In this document: one piece after another, positions 50,720 to 64,000 of the stretch
Layout of the letters: each line of letters opens with the position of its first letter
Numbering within the stretch: the stretch's first letter is position 1
Source: Lithospermum erythrorhizon
Lineage: Eukaryota; Streptophyta; Magnoliopsida; Boraginales; Boraginaceae
Direction: 5' to 3'
DNA: 64,000 nucleotides
Assembly (NCBI GenBank): GCA_019722365.1
Contig: JADFUC010001453.1
Span: 1,612,001-1,676,000, forward strand
Translations under genes and position numbers: made by a program
Notes under the pieces: generated by a model
Database searches by the model: none
Told to the model about the DNA's origin: nothing
What the model saw: the letters and a program-made list of their open reading frames with translations, nothing else

Positions 50720-53700
50720 TCAAGTGCTTCTACCCAAAAAGCAATTACTGCCGCCTGAGCTACCCATTGCGCCTGATGCATCTCGAACTAGAAATTTTAC
50801 ACTACGTGCGCCAGTGAAGTCCAATATTTCAAGACACTCCTGTAAATCTGCATCACTTACCAACATCACCCATTCCTTTTCTTCATCTAGATACTTGAGT
50901 TGGAATGTTCCAATCTGTAATTCGAACCTTTGTGCAACTTCCTCATACAGTTGGGAACACCCTGCAGAAAGATCAAACTTGAAACGGATTGTATCTTCCT
51001 TGTAGGAAACTTTAACGGTAAGCTTCAACCTGTCATCTCCACAGGTTGAACCATTTTTCAAGTGCTTTTGCTCGCCCAAACTTCTTGAGCTTGATGAACT
51101 ACCATTCATCATCGACCCAGATCCATTTGAGGAATCTGTCATGCCTGATGAGGTAGGCTGGTTATGGTCCATGATTCGACTATCACCATCAGTCGCATTG
51201 TTTTCTCTCTTCCTATTGCTAATTTCATTACCAACAACATCCATTGAAGGGCCTTGAGAAAACGCAGAGAAACCGGAGCTCATAAACATAGCAGGAGGAG
51301 TACCGTCCAAGCCCCATTGGTTCCGTCCATCATTCATCATATAAGAACTCAAAGATGCATTTCTAGAGGAAGTCCAAGTTGAGGTGTCGAGACTCGCAGG
51401 CGATGAAGATCCAGGATCCAATGCAACCAACTTGGGAACCTCACTGCCTTCTGGTAGGGCTGGATTTAATTTATTTACACTAATTCGCCCTCCTTGGTCT
51501 GTGTCCATGAAGTAGTCCTCTTCAATTTTCACTACAACATCCTCATCGCTGCTAGAGGCTGAAGGTGCCGAAACAGCATTAAGAGCTGAAGGATTGGAGA
51601 TATTGAGGCTCAATCTCTTGCCTGCGATGGGATTAAAATCTTGTGAATCAGGATCTTCAACAGAGCTAGATGGAACAAGTCCTCCAGTAGTTGGGTCAAA
51701 CTTCAATCCTCCCCCAACCACTTGGACGGAGTCGAGCACAGTCTGTATTTTCTTCAAAGAACGATTTACTTTGTTTATCTTACGAGAAGGCCACCTTGAG
51801 ATCCCGTGCTGCCGGCATATCCTTTTAAGTGTTGTCGGACATACACCAATACAAACAAAAATTTACCATGTGCTCACTTGTTTAAAATAATAATACAGTA
51901 ATAATAATCACATATAGCACATAGTTAAGAAAGCAAAAACACCTATGCAAAGTATTCAGCTAACTATGAGTGCACTGTATGCATAATGACTTCGAGAACA
52001 ATCAAACATCAGTTTTAATTGTTACATTCATGTGCATCCAGTCATCCACTTTATCGCAGATACTATTCTTCCTTTCATGAAGGGCCAATCCAAATCGAAG
52101 TGCTTCAATTTTAGCTAGGTAGTCATATAAGAAAAGAGCAGATGTGATCACAATACAGTTTAACTTGTTAGACTACATACTTTAAAGTATTTAGTAATTC
52201 AAGTAACCATTCGAGCATCCCAAAAGGTGGGACTCAAGGAAGCATCAAGAGAGAAGTTGACATGTTAAAAGTCAAAAAGAATATGAATCCTCACCACCAA
52301 TACTTTTTGCCGCATCTTTAAGACTCCCAGAAAAGTACTGCTGAAGCACACTTAGGCTTACATGTTTTTCTGCTGTGTTACGTTTTCGATCCAATGGTCT
52401 CCTTGAGCCACTCGAAATCTAGGACATAGAAAACAAGTAAAACAGCTACCCAAATAGATGTCAAGCAACAAATGGTTCAAAATAACCAACAGGTAAAAAC
52501 ACATGGATTTATGACCATGGTAGACCACACAAAGAGATGGACATGGCCTTACAATTCTTGACATGGTTTCTTTACAAATGTGATGCTCATTATCTTATAA
52601 CTATTATCAGGAGGAGGTTAATGGTTTTGTTAAATAGATTAAAACTTTCATAGCTAATTAATGTTTTCCAGTGTTACAAGCGAGTATAATATGATTGGGG
52701 TATATCTTTCTAGAGTTTGCAAACATTTGACGTCTATGGGAAAGATTAATCACAGAAATTAATCCGGCGCTATCAACATTTGACCTGAACGGAAATAATG
52801 CCTGGTGGTGAGAAACATGTAGTAGACAATCATAGATGTTACAGAACTGTGGTGTTCTTCAAATATTTATGCAAAAAAATTGATAATCATACACTTAGAT
52901 ACTATATATCAAATACTTACATATCAAAGTTTGAAGTTTTTTGTTGATTAAATTAAATAAAAATTAAAATTAGTATTTAGTCAAAACACTCTGATAAATT
53001 GAATAAAGTTATTATTGATGGTTGACTTGAGTAAGATAATGCATTTATAAATTCGAAAAGTTCTTTTTGTTCCGTGCAGCGGCCATGTGGCCATGCGTAA
53101 GCTGTGACAGATTGATGAAAGAATAGTTTTGTTAATTGTTATTAATAATCATGCAATGACCAACATCATTGCGATTTAACATAGTCAAAATGTCAAACAA
53201 AGAAAAGGTTCATCAAATACCTGCTCTTCAGAATTACCGGAGCCCATCTGTGCACTGTTCAGATCCGATGCATTCACTCCATCAACAGAATTTTCATTGC
53301 TTTTTGACAATGACTGATAAGGGTGCTTCCCAGCAAATGCAATTGGCGGGGAGTGTCTGGAATTTTCATTTTGCAGTTTGAGTTCAGAACTTTTCTGCCC
53401 TCTCAATTCAGACTCTGAAACAGTCCTCAAACTTTTACAAATCCTCTGCATGGTACTTGAGAGATTATTCAATAAAAGCTGCTGCTCCGTACTTCCTTTC
53501 ACATTGGCAGGAAGGAAAAATTCCAATATATAATCATCATTGCCGGTATATGTGCTTCTCAGCCTAATCGCAACGGCAGCATTTAGGCGATGTTTTCGTG
53601 CATGATGGACAAGAGGATACTCAATTACATGATATTCCTTCACATCAGGAACAAAAAAAGGGTGATTGGACTGAAGAGCTTTTCCAACAATACCTTTCCC

Positions 53701-55774
53701 TTCCTCAAGATAATGTTCCATACATGCATGTACAAAACCCTGCATCTCTTTATCATTAACATAACAAGCAGTGGCCTCAATACACAGGATGTTTTTCTGA
53801 CCTGATTCAGCATTACATCCTGTGACAAGTATTCCACCTTCCCCGGCGAATGTACAAGGAATCCAAGTTAGCGCAACAGGCAGCCTATGTGCATGACACA
53901 CAGCTCGTAGCACATCTGTAATTTCTGCTAAAGCTGCTCTTTGATTTTTTGAAAAACTCTGCAATTGAATAGATATCTCAAGGATTAAACTAGAAAGCAT
54001 ATGTAATTGATATGCCTACATGGATAAGTTTCTAGATACTCTAACCAACAATGCTATACACCAGTAAGGATGAATTTTGAACCTGGGTATAGAGTCTTGG
54101 AAGAGAGGCACTCCTTAAATTCACAGCCTGCATTTGCCACAAACAAGAATTAACATACAGCTAGTCCCCACTAAGATGAAACTCAAGTCATCCAAACAAA
54201 TATCGATCATGCCCCCAATTCTAAGACCCCGTCAATGAGAATATAATATATTTCTGCACAATCATTTAAAAAACCCAATTATGGAGTGTACTTATTATGA
54301 CAGATTTAATTACTTAACATTTCATGCAGGATGTTCACTAAGGTGGAAGTGGTATTTGAATGAAAACTATGTACCCCATCATGTCCTCTTGTGGATTGGG
54401 GTCTACTTAAAAGGTAGAAGGACATAGCAACCACTTCCGGTCTTCATAATGATCCAAACCTTCCCTTAGAGAGAATAAATAGTGACACAACATAGGCTTT
54501 TAGTAATTTCTCAAAGCTGAAGCAAGCTATGGCACTCAACCAGAACTACAGTGGTTTGCAAAATCTTATTCTTCTTATTAGCAAATCTCGCAAAGCTTTG
54601 GAATACACACTTTATCCCTCAAATACAAAGGAAAGTATAAGAGTAGGTTTAGTGGGTTAATAAAACACACAAGGTTATTGATTATTTGTTATTACCAAAT
54701 CCAGTTTTGCCTTCAATTATCAAAGTATTTCTCAACAGTGATAAACTAAATATAGAAAATGGAATATCCTACAACAGAAAAGAGGTTCTACTCTTCTTCT
54801 TCCTTTTTAAGTCCACCTTATGTGCTACAACAAGAAAATATACCAACCTGCAGAGCACCGCAAATGTTTTCCAGCTCAGCATCGAAATTGGGTCTCTCTT
54901 TCAAGGTCACAAGTTCCAAGACTGCACAACATGAAGCTTCAGGCAGATCATTCTCGAAAACTGGTAGTGCAATAGAACCTCGGACTTGATGGTCAACAGC
55001 ATGTTGCACCCGCAAGTACTCAGCTTCATTGTAGAATACAACATTTGAGGTCCACTCAGGAACTCTTGAGTTAAAAACTCGGCCTGGGAGCCCCATAACG
55101 GAGCCTTCTTTCTCTTCAGCTGCAAACGTGTATTGCCTTGATACTTCACGATAACCAGAGAGTACCTGGTCAAGTAAATAAGGCTGTTCACAGGTGCTTA
55201 ACAGGTACTGATGGCCATGCTTAATAGGAACCCAAAGCTGGGCCAAAATGCCCCCATCAGAAGACTCCTTAAACATCGATAAAGCCCTGAGCATTTTTTC
55301 AGCAAGCGCCAGCAGCGGTTGCCTTGGAACTGAGGAACACACAGCAGCATCGATGACAGCATTTTGCTCATATAATAATTCATTACTTCTCTTTTCTGCC
55401 ACTTCAGCAGCAGAAGAGAACCCATTCCGCTGGACCCTATGTCTTTCTTCCTTCTCAGGAGAACTTCCGACAGCATCACCATCAGAAGTCAATAGAAAGG
55501 TCGACAAATTTCTTTCTGAAAAACTCAGACCATCAAAGCCTCCACCAATATACCCCGAAACCGACTGCATTGGAGACAATGGATAAACAAACATCTGATC
55601 CGTCATATTAGGACTACTACACCACCCATTATACATATCAAAATTCATTAAATCAGCAACATTATTGCACAACTCATCCAGATTCGAACTCCTTGCACCC
55701 CCATCATCCATTTGAGACCTCGGGGAACTCCATAATCCCATACCCTTTTCTTTAGATTGAAAAGGGTACTCCAT
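50720..55774 (-). CDS. NLP: NIN-like protein transcription factor (NLP6/7-like)
   Basis: Nitrate-response transcription factor. Five exons: 54848-55774, 54083-54127, 53221-53958, 52298-52418 and 50720-51846; 985 residues, close to Arabidopsis NLP7. The N-terminal GAF-like region includes [12 protein letters not shown] and [18 protein letters not shown]. The RWP-RK domain spans exons 4 and 5: [20 protein letters not shown], then [21 protein letters not shown] Ser/Asn/Gly-rich linker follows. The C-terminal PB1 domain ([18 protein letters not shown] ... [20 protein letters not shown]) mediates contacts with other NLPs and TCPs. In NLP7 a serine near the N-terminus is a calcium-kinase target; I did not assign it here. 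All frames and phases fit, but the acceptor before exon 5 reads TTG instead of AG. Confidence 0.93.
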
Positions 55775-55786
55775 TTCAAAAAAACA

Positions 55787-56570
55787 ACTTCAAATATAAA
55801 CCTCCAATGCCCTAAACCACTGACACAAAACAGCTACACGACCTTAATTATTATGTATGTCCCTAAAATCTTCCCCAACTTGTACACCAAGTACCCAATA
55901 CCGTGACATCAAACTCTCCAAACATCAAAAATATATTATGGTAAAAGACAAAAAAGGAAAGCAAAAATGAAAATACAAAGAACTAAAATATCAGGAAACC
56001 AGAAAAGAGTTGAAGAAAACAAGTTTTGTAAGCACCCAATATCACTAAACCAAAAAAGAGTTGAAAAAACAAGTCTTTGAAAGAACAAAATATCAATAAA
56101 CCAAAAAAGAGTTGAAAAAACAAAACTTTGAAAGAACCCAATATGTCTAAACCAAAAAAGAGCTGAAAAAAACAAGAACTTTGCAAGAACCCAATATCAC
56201 TAAACCAAAAAAAGAGTTGAAAAAAACAAGTCTTTGCAATTCTTTTCACATAAACATATCAACCCATATATAGAAAACACTATCAATATTCACTACTGAG
56301 CCAACCAATCATAAATGGTGTAAGTACCAAAACAAATTGTACCTATGGACTAGCAGCGAGGTGGGGGGGTTGAGCTGACCTTTCAGATTCTGAAACCTCA
56401 ACTTCAAAATCCCAAAAATAAACTCTACCTCTGCAATAGAATAGGAAAAGGCCAGAAATTCCAATTTGCTCAAGGATAAGCAACAGAGACAAAATCCAAT
56501 AAAATTCAGACAATCAACTGTCTTAACAAACGAACCATGTCCCAAAAACCATGTCCAAATTCAGATGCAA
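55787..56570 (-). promoter_or_regulatory. NLP 5' leader and upstream region
   Basis: Upstream of the NLP start codon. Contains the 52-bp minisatellite at 55985-56245. Long leaders with introns are common in NLP genes, but I could not place an exon border. Confidence 0.35.
55985..56245. repeat. ~52-bp minisatellite, five units, upstream of NLP
   Basis: The string AAAAGAGTTGAA (one unit AAGAGCTGAA) recurs near 56003, 56055, 56107, 56157 and 56211, with ACAAG, TTTG, AAGAACCCAATAT and ACTAAACCAAA between. Spacing is 50-54 bp. Confidence 0.9.
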
Positions 56571-57399
56571 TATGTAAATAACTAGAAATATAGGGGTAGA
56601 ATTTGTAATTATTTATTGGGAAGTACGCAGATCCGTGGCCTAGTAGTCCATATATAGAAGTACTATTATTATACGTCATTTGTACATGTTTGAGGATATA
56701 ATAGGTTACTGGTGAAACCTATCTCTTTTTTTTTATATAATTAATACATTTTATAAATTAGATTAAAGAGTTCGATATATTATATTTTTCATTTGGAGTG
56801 CTATTAATATTACAACAATTGATTGAATTAAAAGTACTAATCGAAATATCGAACAAATTCAACGAATCTATATCGGCCGAAACCAAAAAACTCGCAATCA
56901 TGCCCATAACTCTCCATCATCTTTTTTTCATTCGCTGATCTTTCACTCAGAAACGTTTTACCAAACTTAAATAAAACCATCAAGAATAAACAAATTGAAT
57001 GATATCAGAAGATTTCAGAAGAAATGGTACTGGGATGATTGCCTCTCAAAAAGCGAGTTGTACTGATGTTTCAAATAAAAGGCTCTTCTCAGAATTCGAA
57101 AGAAAATGTGGTTTCCATCTATAGTTATTCTAGTTTCTTTATGGTACATCAGGGATAGTCCAAATCTGAGTCAGAATCACCAAGCATCTTAATACGCATT
57201 TTCAGACTTTTTCCTCAAGCAGCTTCTATTGCATTCTGGCCATCGTATGACGACTTTCGTATTGAAAAGCTACAGCTTTATTTATAATTTTTTATTTGAA
57301 GTTGGGGGAGTTGATAAATGAATTGCATTATGAGATTTTTCCCATAAGTTAAAGTCATCAGATTTTTTCGAGGACGCGAAGTTCGATTCATGATACCGC
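56571..57399. other. AT-rich intergenic DNA
   Basis: No gene or clear repeat recognised. Confidence 0.35.
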
Positions 57400-60300
57400 T
57401 GTTGAAAATAAAAATCATTTCTCGGTGATCCAAATTGTCCAAAGGGCACTACAAGTCATGATGGCGTTTATCATGATTCCATTGGAAGGCATGTCATTTG
57501 TGATGTTATGAAGTCTTATTTTGTATGTGAAAAAAGAGGTTAAATGATTCCAACGCCCTTTCGGTAAGGAAACACAGCGAAGAGCGCTGCTGTGGCGCTT
57601 CCACGCTGCTCTACGTGCCGCATCAAGTGAAGCTTTGCTTGTTTTATCGACGAGATTACCGGTCGAATACGTCAAGGCGAATTTTCAGCCGAAGATTTTT
57701 ATTTTCGGCGGTTCGAAACTCCATGGGCGCTTTCACGGTACGATGCTGGGGTGTAGCGGTTTTGATTTAATCTTGTTTTTCAAGGAATTAACCGATAAAT
57801 GTCTTTTGGTACGAAAAGCGTGTCTTTAAGCCAAGAATATTCATTCTATTACCAAGAGGCCTCGATTATTAATTTTACCAATAATATAGTGTGTTATAGA
57901 ATCTGGAGCAAGTGGGTGCTGCTCAGTTGGTTGCTATTGATAAGTTCTAAACTTTATTAGGACGGCGGTGTCTTGAGTTTCAAAGGGCGAAACAAGATAA
58001 GTGCTTGGGTAGGGTGTTGGGAATCCAAGAATCATTCCGATATTGATTTTTTCACCATTACCGACTGGCTTCCAGAGTATTTAAGTGTTTGATTTGTTCA
58101 AGGCCCGAGTGAATGCTTCTCCATGTCCAGGAGGGATTATTTTTAATGATGAATTTAAAGTGGGAGGTGGTGTAGATAGTATTTGGATTTGAAAATAGCG
58201 CCGAGATGAATACGTGAATTACTACATGCTGGGCTATGGTCATTATCCACATCTTTTCGAAATAAGGTTAGTTCTTAAACTTTGTGCTATAATATGTGTT
58301 AATATGTGAATTCATTGGCTTTGGTGATGAGTAATGAAGTCGGAACAAGTACAGATAAGTGGTTGAAAGAAATTTCGGTGACGAAATTTTTTATTGTAGC
58401 GAGATCAAAATGTCTCTCATTCCGTATAAGATTATTTTAATACGATTTTAGTTGCCCGCTGAGCCGCTTTTATGTTAAAGTTAAAATTTGAACTGAATAA
58501 TGATAATATGGCTTTGACGATAATATATTTTGATAATAGAAATTTAATTTTGACTCGCTCGAATTACGTCATAAACCGGTAAGGTGTCGGGAATCGCTAA
58601 CCAAACGGCACCTAACCTCCACTTAAAGTTCCACCTACCAATTACTCAAGCAAGCCTCATATTTCCTATCCTCATTTCATCAAAACACAAAAAAATCTAT
58701 CTTCTTCTTTCCTCCATAAGTGGCCGAACCCCTCCTATTTTCCCTTGGAATTTTTTTCATTTTCTTGGCAAATCTGCTAATCTAAATTACAATCTCAAGC
58801 TTCCCATCTCTCGCTCATTAAAGTTGCATGTAGCTTTAATCTTCAAATCTCCTCATTTTACGTTATAGTCGACTATTCAATTTGACTTTTATGCTTTACT
58901 TTAGATCTTGACTTTATTATGAGTTTAAACGCATTCAAGGTAGTTTATGGACGGCGTGACTTCGTTGGATTATCGGGTTAAAAGCGATGTATGCTGGAGG
59001 CTTTTAATTTTGTTGACTTTTCTAAATTAACTTTAAATTATAGTAGGAGATTGTGAGGACTTTAATATAGTTATTTTAATGTAATTATTGGCTTCGTGGA
59101 TAATGGATAGTAGAGATTTGGGTTGAGAAAGCTCGGCGAAAGTCAGATAAAGATTTAAGTGTTTAATAGGCGTCATTTAATGGTTTAATTAGTTGGCAAT
59201 TGATTGTTGGATTGGTTATAACGTGATTAAAGTGTTATTGTTGGAGTAATAAAGCTGATGACCGAATATCGGATTTTTATGAAGTCAAAGTAATGTACAT
59301 GGTATTTTAGAAGTGTATACTAAGCTGTGGATAAGCATTTATTGCCAAGAAATAGAATTAATCATGAGACGCGTAATGACACTCCTGTGGTTTATATGGG
59401 GACGTTACTTGCAGGTTATTCTAATGGAACGTGTTATAACGCATAATTTCTTTTGAATAAGAGTTGAGCCCGGATCTGAAGACGAGGACTACCTAGAAAG
59501 TTATCATTATCGCTTTTGGCTCGAGTAGAGTACAACCAATGTACGTAACCCCTTCATATATTACGTCATATATTTTGCATGTGTTTTGTCAGCGAGGACT
59601 ATTATTTCGATATGCGTATCGCGGATCATGATCGATATTATGAAATAATTGAGATTGGAGTGCTCGCTGAGCATTACGTGGATAATTGCGACATGAATTC
59701 ATATTACGATAATTGAGATTAAGATTCATGCTATGAGATCAAGGTAGTCATCGCGTTATACCACTTGTGCCGCGCGCAGTAGCTTGCGCGCTGGGCAGCG
59801 AATCCGCAAGGCGTGTATTTTGATTGCTTGTGTGTTATTTTCCATGAGTTGGTCATGAATCCCCGAATCGAGGTTTTACAAGGATACGATATCGGCGGCC
59901 AGAGCCTCGGTCGGGAGTACGGAGGTGGACCTCATCTTATTATTTCAAGTGAGGTGGATTCCTCATACGTGTATTATTTAAGTGAAGCGATTCCCTATAC
60001 GCCAGATATCCGTGAGTGGATTCCTCATTTGTTGGTTATTTGCGTAGGATTCCTATCAGTTTATTATTTATGGACAATGGATTCACTTTTGATGCATTTG
60101 ATGATTTTGTGTGTTGACCTATACCCTTAAACGAATATGCATCATTACTTCGCTATAAGCTCTCCTCACAGAGGTATTATGAGATATCGCATAAGAGACT
60201 CCCCATGATTTGCAGGGTCAGCTATTCATTACAGAGTCTCGGTTAATATATATACATACGTTATATATAGCATGCATTATACGTGTTCAGAAAGCCCGCT

Positions 60301-60756
60301 AAGATTGTGATTCACTCAAATTTTAATAAATACCCACTTTCTACAAGGCATTTTATGCCCAGTCTCTAGTAGGAGCGATCGCTGGTGTGGTCGAGATCTC
60401 AGACAGAGTCAAGCAAGCATCATAAAAAAGGCGCTGTCATGATGTAAGTCCCTCATCATTCATTCCCTTTGTGGTCGACTTGTATATTTCTGTATCATAA
60501 TAGATTTCATCAAGGCCCTGGCTGGCCATACTTTTCCTATGTTGTATTTTGGATTTCTTGTATATCAAGTTGGATTGTATTATTCAGTGGTTTTGTTTTC
60601 TCGTTGTTTCGCTGGATGTAATCATTGAACACTACTTAATGTAGGTTTTGTTTTTGTTAATGTCACAGTCATATTTGTTATCAGATCCATCGACGTATGA
60701 CTGCATGCGTCATACCCATCTTAACTCGTGACTACGACGAAAAGTGGGCCGTTACA
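57400..60756 (+). mobile_element. Probable long-terminal-repeat retroelement remnant (solo or truncated LTR)
   Basis: Non-coding, base composition and codon-stop pattern unlike the flanks, with short internal direct repeats (GTGGATTCCTCAT-like units between 59930 and 60070). The segment ends ...GTGGGCCGTTACA at 60756, resembling the CA-ending 3' edge of long gypsy-type LTRs. The string CCATAAGTGGCCGAACCC near 58713 resembles leader parts of such LTRs. I found no TG left edge, primer-binding site or pol domain, so limits and class are uncertain. Confidence 0.35.
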
Positions 60757-61024
60757 ATCAAGGCCAGGAAGGCTCTATCCATTTCAAAGTTAAAAGGGAG
60801 ATTGAAAATTCGTAAGCATTGCTTAAAACCTATACCACCACTTTCTTTGTCCATAGAGAAAACTTAATAGAACGGGTTCCTCCCTCAATAAAAAAGTTTT
60901 GCAAGAATCACGTCATTTCGCTGGGGCTGGGAAAAGCTTTTAAAAATTTATAAATACCCATAAGGATATACAAGGATGGATTGAAGAAACGTATCAGATA
61001 AGAATAGTCCCGGGTTGAGAAATT

Positions 61025-61135
61025 TGAATTTCCAATTAATAATTTTATTTTTGATTTATTAAGAATTTGAGAAAAATTTTCTAATTAATAATTTTATTTT
61101 TGATTTTATTAACAATTTGAGAAAAAATAAATTTT
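61025..61135 (+). repeat. ~55-bp tandem repeat, two units
   Basis: The string AATTAATAATTTTATTTTTG occurs at about 61034 and 61082, each followed by ATTxATTAAxAATTTGAGAAA. Confidence 0.85.
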
Positions 61136-61901
61136 CTTTTTATGGAGATATTTAAATAATTATTAAATTCATTTAAGGTGTTGATGTTGAGTTCATCAAA
61201 AAAAATTATTTTTTTGAATGAAAAGGGGTGAAACCCATATGTCATACTCCCATAGTTTCAATCATTTTGATTGTCAGTTCTTTAATATACTGAATTACTG
61301 ATTGGCACATCAAATCGAACTGATATATATGGAATGGCTAGCTACTTGGCTTATGGAGTAGAGGCCTTCCGAGTTCGGGTTTAATTATAGAATTCGATAA
61401 TAATTTTGAGTTATTTTATTTAAACCTCGGATTTCTAAGTGAGTTGAGGGTTGACTAGACTCAATAACTTAATGAATCGATATGTTGGGCTTAGTTTATA
61501 CCGAGTAATTATTTAATGTTATCTCTATCGTGTGAAGATTGGTCAATTTTGAATTTGAATGATTATGAACTAAATTATTTTTATGTATTGTAAAAAAATG
61601 GAGCTGATGTGTTTCATTGTCGTATTTTATCAACTACAATTTTTACTTTGTTAATAAATTAGTAGCTTCGGGTTCTCTTTTAACAATTTATTATAAAAAG
61701 TCATGAACCTTAAGCCTTCTAAATTCGTATTTGATAATTTATTATAGAATGAACAATTTACTAGCTCTTAATAACCAACTTTAAACCAACTTATATCCCA
61801 TAATAGAAAAATTGCTATATAAATGTATATATCGTATAAATGCATAATGTATATATTCTAAGTAGATTCAAACTTAGAATGAAGTGAGTACCATTTTTTT
61901 C

Positions 61902-61921
61902 ATATATATATATATATATAA
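61902..61921. repeat. TA microsatellite
   Basis: Ten uninterrupted AT dinucleotides. Confidence 0.95.
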
Positions 61922-64000
61922 TTTAATATACCTAAATTTATATTTCATTTAGATGATTGATTTTTTTAATTTTGTACTCAAATATCTAAATCTTATAATC
62001 TGCCACTTGATTGTAAGAGACAATCTCCTACTGATTTATTAAACTGAAATCATATGACAATAGATCTCATTCTTGTAGTATTCTTGTAGTATCTCTTTCA
62101 TACCAATAGCTTTCATCTTCTTAAATACATACAACTTTGTATTTGCGTATAAAATCAAACCTCAATCCTCCAATTAAATTATATCTTGAAAAAGCTGAAT
62201 TGATTGATCGAATTGAAGTCAACTTAAAGACATAAAATGATCGTTGATTCTTGAGGTTGGTAAGAAAGACAAGCAATTGCAAATATTCTTGAATCTTAGC
62301 TTGAATAGTAAAGTATTCCTTCACGTTACTGCTTCCAATTCAAACTAATGGGTATTTTTTCATCTTTTCAAGGGAATCTTTATCGAGATATTTTAACTAT
62401 ACTATGATAAGTTACATGAACGTGATGTTTAGAAAAACATTTTGGCTTATTGGTCGATAGGCTCATGCTCTATCAAGCACTTTTCTAAGCGATTCCCGAA
62501 TCCTTGTCTCATCTCTGCCTTGCTCACTCAGATTTTTCTTCTGTCTGACACCCTCCGAACTATCGCTTTTATTCCTGTGGCGACACCCCTTTAATCTAAT
62601 TTCTCACCTTAAACAAGTTAAAATGCATTTATTTTACCCTAACACTACACAACAAAAATAGGGCACATTTTAAAATATTTTACATAATTAGAATAAAACC
62701 ATTTTCTTTAACATATTTCACACCCGCCTCCTACCCCTCCCTAAAACTTTCACCAACATCCCTCCCTCCCCCTTCCTTCCCTCAGAAATTACCACCCCCA
62801 CCCCCCAAATCTAAACTAAGATGCAAGAGTAAGAGCTGCCAGTCAATAAATAAACTATGCAGACGTTGTTAATAAACAGAATTATCTGAATGAAATATTT
62901 AAACGCTGACCCTTATACTTTAAATTCCCTATACTAATAAGTAATTTGTTGTAAAAGCACAGTGTCAGCTTATTTTAATATAGGCAATATAGCTTATTTA
63001 ACGCTTTGTCTCTCGCTAAGATAAACGTATATTAAAATGGGCCATTTTATCGTTTGTCGTAGGGGATAATATAGTCATTTTACTACGTGATTTTGAAATG
63101 AAAAATTGTGCCTCTGCAGCCAGCCTGCATGTTTAAATTACAAGGCTAAATCTACACAAGCATTTAACGATGTAATGGAGCATTAGTGGCTCATCTAACA
63201 ATAAAGTTCAAACATTTTTAATTCTTCTATGATATTTCCAAGTGATGTAGATCTCGGTATGCTTGAATATAGCTTTCAAGATGAAAAATGATTTTTAATA
63301 AACAAGGTAAAATTTTTATTTATTAAATGAAAATAATTGTAATTAAAGCTTTGTTTCAAAAAATAATAACGTCTATTGAATATTCATTTTTTACCCTTCA
63401 GATCATTTTTATTGATACTTTCAAACCAAACTAGTTATAAATTGATTGTTATTCTTTATTTTAATAAATATAAATTGATGTTATAAGATTACTTAATTAT
63501 AAAATATTATTTTAATTTTATGATATGATTTTAAAAGTAGTGATATTTAATTAGGAGATAGTGAGATGCATGTTAAAAGGAAGTGGCTCCAATGAGGCCG
63601 GAAGATTCCACATTTTCGTCTTGCTGATGTATCCTAATTAGAATCTTAATAATTCAATAAGAATCTGATTTGATGCGTTGTTAGCGGATCTTTTTTTGGT
63701 GAACCAGAAATGAAGACAGCGTTGCAATATAAAAAATACGTGAAAAGTTACAGTTCATTAAATTTTTTATTCATTAATTATTAATTAATGATTAAAGATA
63801 CAAATTATATTAATTTATGATATATTTTCTTTTTCTTTTTCTTTTGGCACATTTTAGATATAGGTACCATTTTTTAAAAATATAAATTATATAAGCTTTT
63901 TTTTTTAATAACTTTAAGAATTTTGTGATCAAATTATTCAACGACTTTCGGTGACATATTCTAATTAAGTCGCACATAATAATTTTAGTATACTTTTTTT

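Larger units (their letters stand above)
60757..64000. other. AT-rich intergenic DNA, no gene
   Basis: No coding region or RNA gene recognised. Contains a two-unit tandem repeat at 61025-61135, a TA run at 61902-61921 and a C-rich patch at 62720-62810. Confidence 0.4.

Noticed and set aside
55936..56249. Minus-strand open frames rich in FFQLFFGL
   Set aside because: Created by the 52-bp minisatellite, not a conserved protein.
57415..57829. Possible reverse transcriptase or transposase remnants
   Set aside because: The short open frames show no catalytic motif such as YxDD or DDE spacing.
59813..60130. 105-residue plus-strand open frame
   Set aside because: No recognisable domain; lies in the probable retroelement block with degenerate internal repeats.

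Overview
The window is nuclear DNA of a flowering plant, most likely a core eudicot. The evidence is AT-rich introns with GT-AG borders, chloroplast transit peptides, plant-specific families (MLO, NLP, ARGOS, UGT, ferrochelatase with a light-harvesting tail) and plant SINEs and MITEs. I cannot name the species. Exon borders were read by eye from splice signals and conserved protein sequence.

Layout, left to right: a lectin-like gene fragment (768-1099, +); dihydrodipicolinate reductase of lysine synthesis (1793-5628, -); lumazine synthase of riboflavin synthesis (6405-10316, +); a single-exon UDP-glycosyltransferase (10780-12144, -); an orphan membrane-protein exon (13640-13860, -); an ARGOS-type organ-size protein (16800-17207, +); a J-like-domain protein with a broken frame (19133-20471, -); Rab GDI with a damaged 3' part (21798-26479, +); an MLO gene (27140-30597, -) with a second, truncated copy of its 5' half upstream (33062-34064, -); methionine aminopeptidase 2 (36666-40602, +); ferrochelatase 2 (42284-46594, +); a repeat-rich stretch with one tRNA-Arg gene (46600-50700); a NIN-like transcription factor (50720-55774, -); then about 8 kb of retroelement-like and AT-rich DNA. 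The genes are independent housekeeping and regulatory loci, not a cluster. Lysine, riboflavin and haem synthesis are all plastid pathways, but nothing suggests co-regulation.

The most unusual region is 29595-36446. About 3.36 kb covering the MLO promoter, exons 1-3 and the first bases of exon 4 is tandemly duplicated. The junction holds a 133-bp segment identical to DNA 13.9 kb away, behind the ferrochelatase gene. The upstream copy keeps an open frame through exons 1-3, while the copy joined to the rest of the gene has frameshifts. A second unusual locus is ferrochelatase exon 1, where twelve units of a 21-bp (7-codon) repeat sit between the transit peptide and the enzyme and break the frame.

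Caution: several otherwise conserved genes (J-like protein, GDI, MLO copy A, FC2, and one splice border each in MetAP2 and NLP) carry small lesions. Some of these may be consensus errors rather than biology, so each is described separately.
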